Shown one piece after another: positions 6,650-7,888 of a stretch of 7,888 bases of DNA. The stretch lies in the NCBI GenBank assembly GCA_017646545.1, contig JAGCMI010000029.1, positions 1 through 7,888 on the forward strand, read 5' to 3'. A program made the translations under genes and the position numbers. Source of the DNA: Oscillospiraceae bacterium. Its GTDB lineage: Bacteria > Bacillota > Clostridia > Oscillospirales > Oscillospiraceae. The notes beneath the pieces were generated by a model, which had not been told where the DNA came from, ran no database searches, and saw nothing but the letters and a program-made list of their open reading frames with translations. How positions within the stretch are numbered: position 1 is the stretch's first letter; every line of letters starts with the position of its first letter.

Positions 6650-6671
6650 AAATATCCCGTCCTTTGCCGCT

Positions 6672-6700
6672 ATCATAACAGTTTTTTGTATCTTTCTCAA
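6672..6700 (-). promoter_or_regulatory. Sigma-A type promoter of the radical SAM gene
   Basis: On the minus strand a -35 TTGAGA (6700-6695) and a -10 TATGAT (6677-6672) are separated by 17 bp; each differs from consensus at one base. The predicted start is near 6665, giving a leader of about 16 nt before the ATG at 6649. Confidence 0.75.
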
Positions 6701-6707
6701 CCCCTGC

Positions 6708-6736
6708 TTTACCAAAAGGAAAAAATGTGGTATGAT
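6708..6736 (+). promoter_or_regulatory. Possible promoter for the rRNA methyltransferase gene
   Basis: On the plus strand a -35 TTTACC (6708-6713) is followed after 17 bp by a -10 TATGAT (6731-6736). It lies back to back with the minus-strand promoter. If used, the transcript would carry the whole hairpin repeat in a leader of about 215 nt. Confidence 0.5.
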
Positions 6737-6751
6737 AAGAAAAATATATAA

Positions 6752-6934
6752 ATTGCAGTTATCGGGTAGTTTGGAGGCCCCCTTGTGCAAAGGGGGCTGT
6801 CGAAAATCTAAGATTTTCGACTGGGGGATTGCCTTTTTTACAATCCCTCCGAGCAAAATCAAAGATTTTGCCCACCTCCCTTTAGACAAGGGAGGCTCGC
6901 GCTGCGCGCTCCAATAACCCCAATAAACTGAAAT
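6752..6934. repeat. Palindromic, MITE-like intergenic repeat of nested hairpins (183 bp)
   Basis: The element has related inverted ends of about 25 bp: GCAGTTATCGGGTAGTTTGG on the left, with the right end in reverse complement reading TTTCAGTTTATTGGGG then TTATTGGAG. Inside are five stem-loops: 6777-6797 (8 bp, CCCCCTT/AAGGGGG core), 6799-6821 (10 bp, GTCGAAAATC arm), a central GGGATTG/CAATCCC pair (6825-6847), 6853-6871 (GCAAAATC arm) and 6875-6895 (CCTCCCTT/AAGGGAGG). A GC-rich tail, CTCGCGCTGCGCGCTCC, occurs only on the right arm. It carries no ORF, so any mobility would be in trans. No clear target duplication is seen. A half-copy lies at 2301-2359. With the promoters, this accounts for the 309-bp gap between the flanking genes. 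Confidence 0.85.
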
Positions 6935-6958
6935 CCATCTTCCTTTGGAGGAACTGTT

Positions 6959-7888
6959 ATGCTTATTAAAAATCAAATTTATGAAGCGTCCATTGTGGAC
7001 TACACCTCCGAAGGGCAGGGTGTGGCCAAGGTGGAAGGCTGCGCTGTGTTTGTGCCCAATGCGGTCTTTGGCGAAGTGTGCCGCATCCGCATTGAAAAGG
7101 TGGGCAAAACTTGGGCGGCTGGAAAAATTGTGGAAATTCTGCAGCGTTCTCCCCACAGAATCAACCGGGAATGTCCCGTGGCAAAGCTCTGCGGCGGCTG
7201 CGATTTCCATCACATCACCTATGAAGAGGAAACCCGGCTGAAAGCCGAGCGGGTTCGCACCTGCCTCAATAAGCTGGCAGGGGAAAACTTGGAGGGAATG
7301 CCCATCCTTGCCGCGCCCACCTGCCGGGATTATCGCAACAAGGCTCAGTATCCCGTGGCTTCCAAGGATGGCAAGGCCTATGCCGGCTTTTTCAAGGCGG
7401 GCACCCATCAGGTCATCGAAAATGAGCGCTGCCTGATCCTGCCCAAAGAGGCCGATCAGGTCAAGGATCTGGTCATCGACTGGATGAACCAGTACCGCAT
7501 CACTGTCTACGACGAGGTGGCCCACAAGGGTCTGATCCGCCACATCTACGTCCGCCGGGGCGCTGTGTCCGGTCAGGTTCTGGTGTGTCTGGTGGCAAAC
7601 GGCCGGAAGCTGAACCGGATCCCGGAGCTGATCGAGCGGCTGAAAACCGTCCCCGGCTTCGCCACCCTGGTGCTCTCCGTCAACACCCGGCCCGGCAATG
7701 CCATTCTGTGCGACGAGTTCATCACCCTCCCTGGCCCCGGCTGGATCGAGGACACCCTCTGCGGCCTGACTTTCCGCCTGTCCCCCCGCTCCTTCTACCA
7801 GATCAACCACGACCAGACGGAGCGGCTCTACGCCGCCGCCATTGAAGCCGCAGGCATCACCAAGGAGGATACCGTTCTGGACCTCTAC
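6959..7888 (+). CDS. TrmA/RlmCD-family 23S rRNA (uracil-5-)-methyltransferase, 3' end outside window
   Basis: This frame is open from the ATG at 6959 to the window edge (310 codons, no stop). GGAGG (6947-6951) lies 7 nt upstream. The first 60 or so residues fit a TRAM RNA-binding domain (DYTSEGQGVAKVEG, 14-27). C72, C78, C81 and C158 (C-x5-C-x2-C, then RC at 157-158) match the 4Fe-4S cluster of RumA/RlmCD proteins. DYRNKAQYP (124-132) and RSFYQIN (277-283) are family hallmarks. The visible part ends at VLDLY (306-310), just where the SAM-binding D-L-[YF]-C-G-x-G loop should begin, so the methyl-transfer core and catalytic cysteine lie beyond. In Firmicutes such enzymes usually make m5U in 23S rRNA. 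Which position this one modifies cannot be told. G/C-ending codons become much more frequent toward the end. Confidence 0.93.
   Translation, partial: MLIKNQIYEASIVDYTSEGQGVAKVEGCAVFVPNAVFGEVCRIRIEKVGKTWAAGKIVEILQRSPHRINRECPVAKLCGGCDFHHITYEEETRLKAERVRTCLNKLAGENLEGMPILAAPTCRDYRNKAQYPVASKDGKAYAGFFKAGTHQVIENERCLILPKEADQVKDLVIDWMNQYRITVYDEVAHKGLIRHIYVRRGAVSGQVLVCLVANGRKLNRIPELIERLKTVPGFATLVLSVNTRPGNAILCDEFITLPGPGWIEDTLCGLTFRLSPRSFYQINHDQTERLYAAAIEAAGITKEDTVLDLY

Noticed and set aside
6777..6895. CRISPR-like array suggested by repeated short stems
   Set aside because: The units are inverted, not direct, repeats; there are no regular spacers and no cas genes.
6650..7810. Minus-strand open frame extending the radical SAM protein upstream by almost 390 residues
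   Set aside because: The extension runs through the promoter, the hairpin repeat and the antisense strand of the rRNA methyltransferase gene; the protein family starts at the ATG at 6649.

Overview
The window looks like part of the chromosome of a gut-type Clostridia bacterium (Oscillospiraceae/Ruminococcaceae-like). This rests on moderate G+C, Gram-positive style AAGGAGG ribosome binding sites with some GTG and TTG starts, protein variants I associate from memory with that group, and an intergenic hairpin repeat of the sort common there. The genus cannot be fixed from the sequence alone.

Minus strand, 3631 down to 1: a purine-biosynthesis operon in the order gntR (GntR/UTRA regulator), purE, purC, purF, purM (only its first 25 codons lie in the window). 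It starts from a clear sigma-A type promoter (3680-3708). A perfect 15-bp palindrome (3652-3666) sits just downstream of the -10 and is the likely operator for autoregulation by the GntR protein. The genes are tightly packed (12, 42 and 23 bp gaps), except for a 155-bp purE-purC gap that holds one arm of a palindromic repeat. The outstanding protein is PurF. Its N-terminal glutaminase domain lacks the catalytic cysteine and other glutaminase residues, while the PRPP-binding loop and all four presumed Fe-S cysteines are intact. It may therefore make phosphoribosylamine from free ammonia or with a partner glutaminase.

Minus strand, 6649 down to 3862: a second gene cluster with a PflX-like radical SAM protein (COG1313 type), a membrane-anchored HExxH putative zinc peptidase (DUF3810-like), and rsmG (16S rRNA m7G527 methyltransferase). 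The last two overlap by 8 bp. A strong intrinsic terminator (3829-3858) follows rsmG and insulates it from the purine operon promoter.

Intergenic 6650-6958: two back-to-back promoters and a 183-bp element built almost entirely of nested hairpins. The same family supplies the half-copy in the purine operon.

Plus strand, 6959 to the window end: the first 310 codons of a TrmA/RlmCD-family 23S rRNA (uracil-5-)-methyltransferase. It runs off the edge just before the SAM-binding core and catalytic cysteine. Synonymous base composition rises sharply through this gene.
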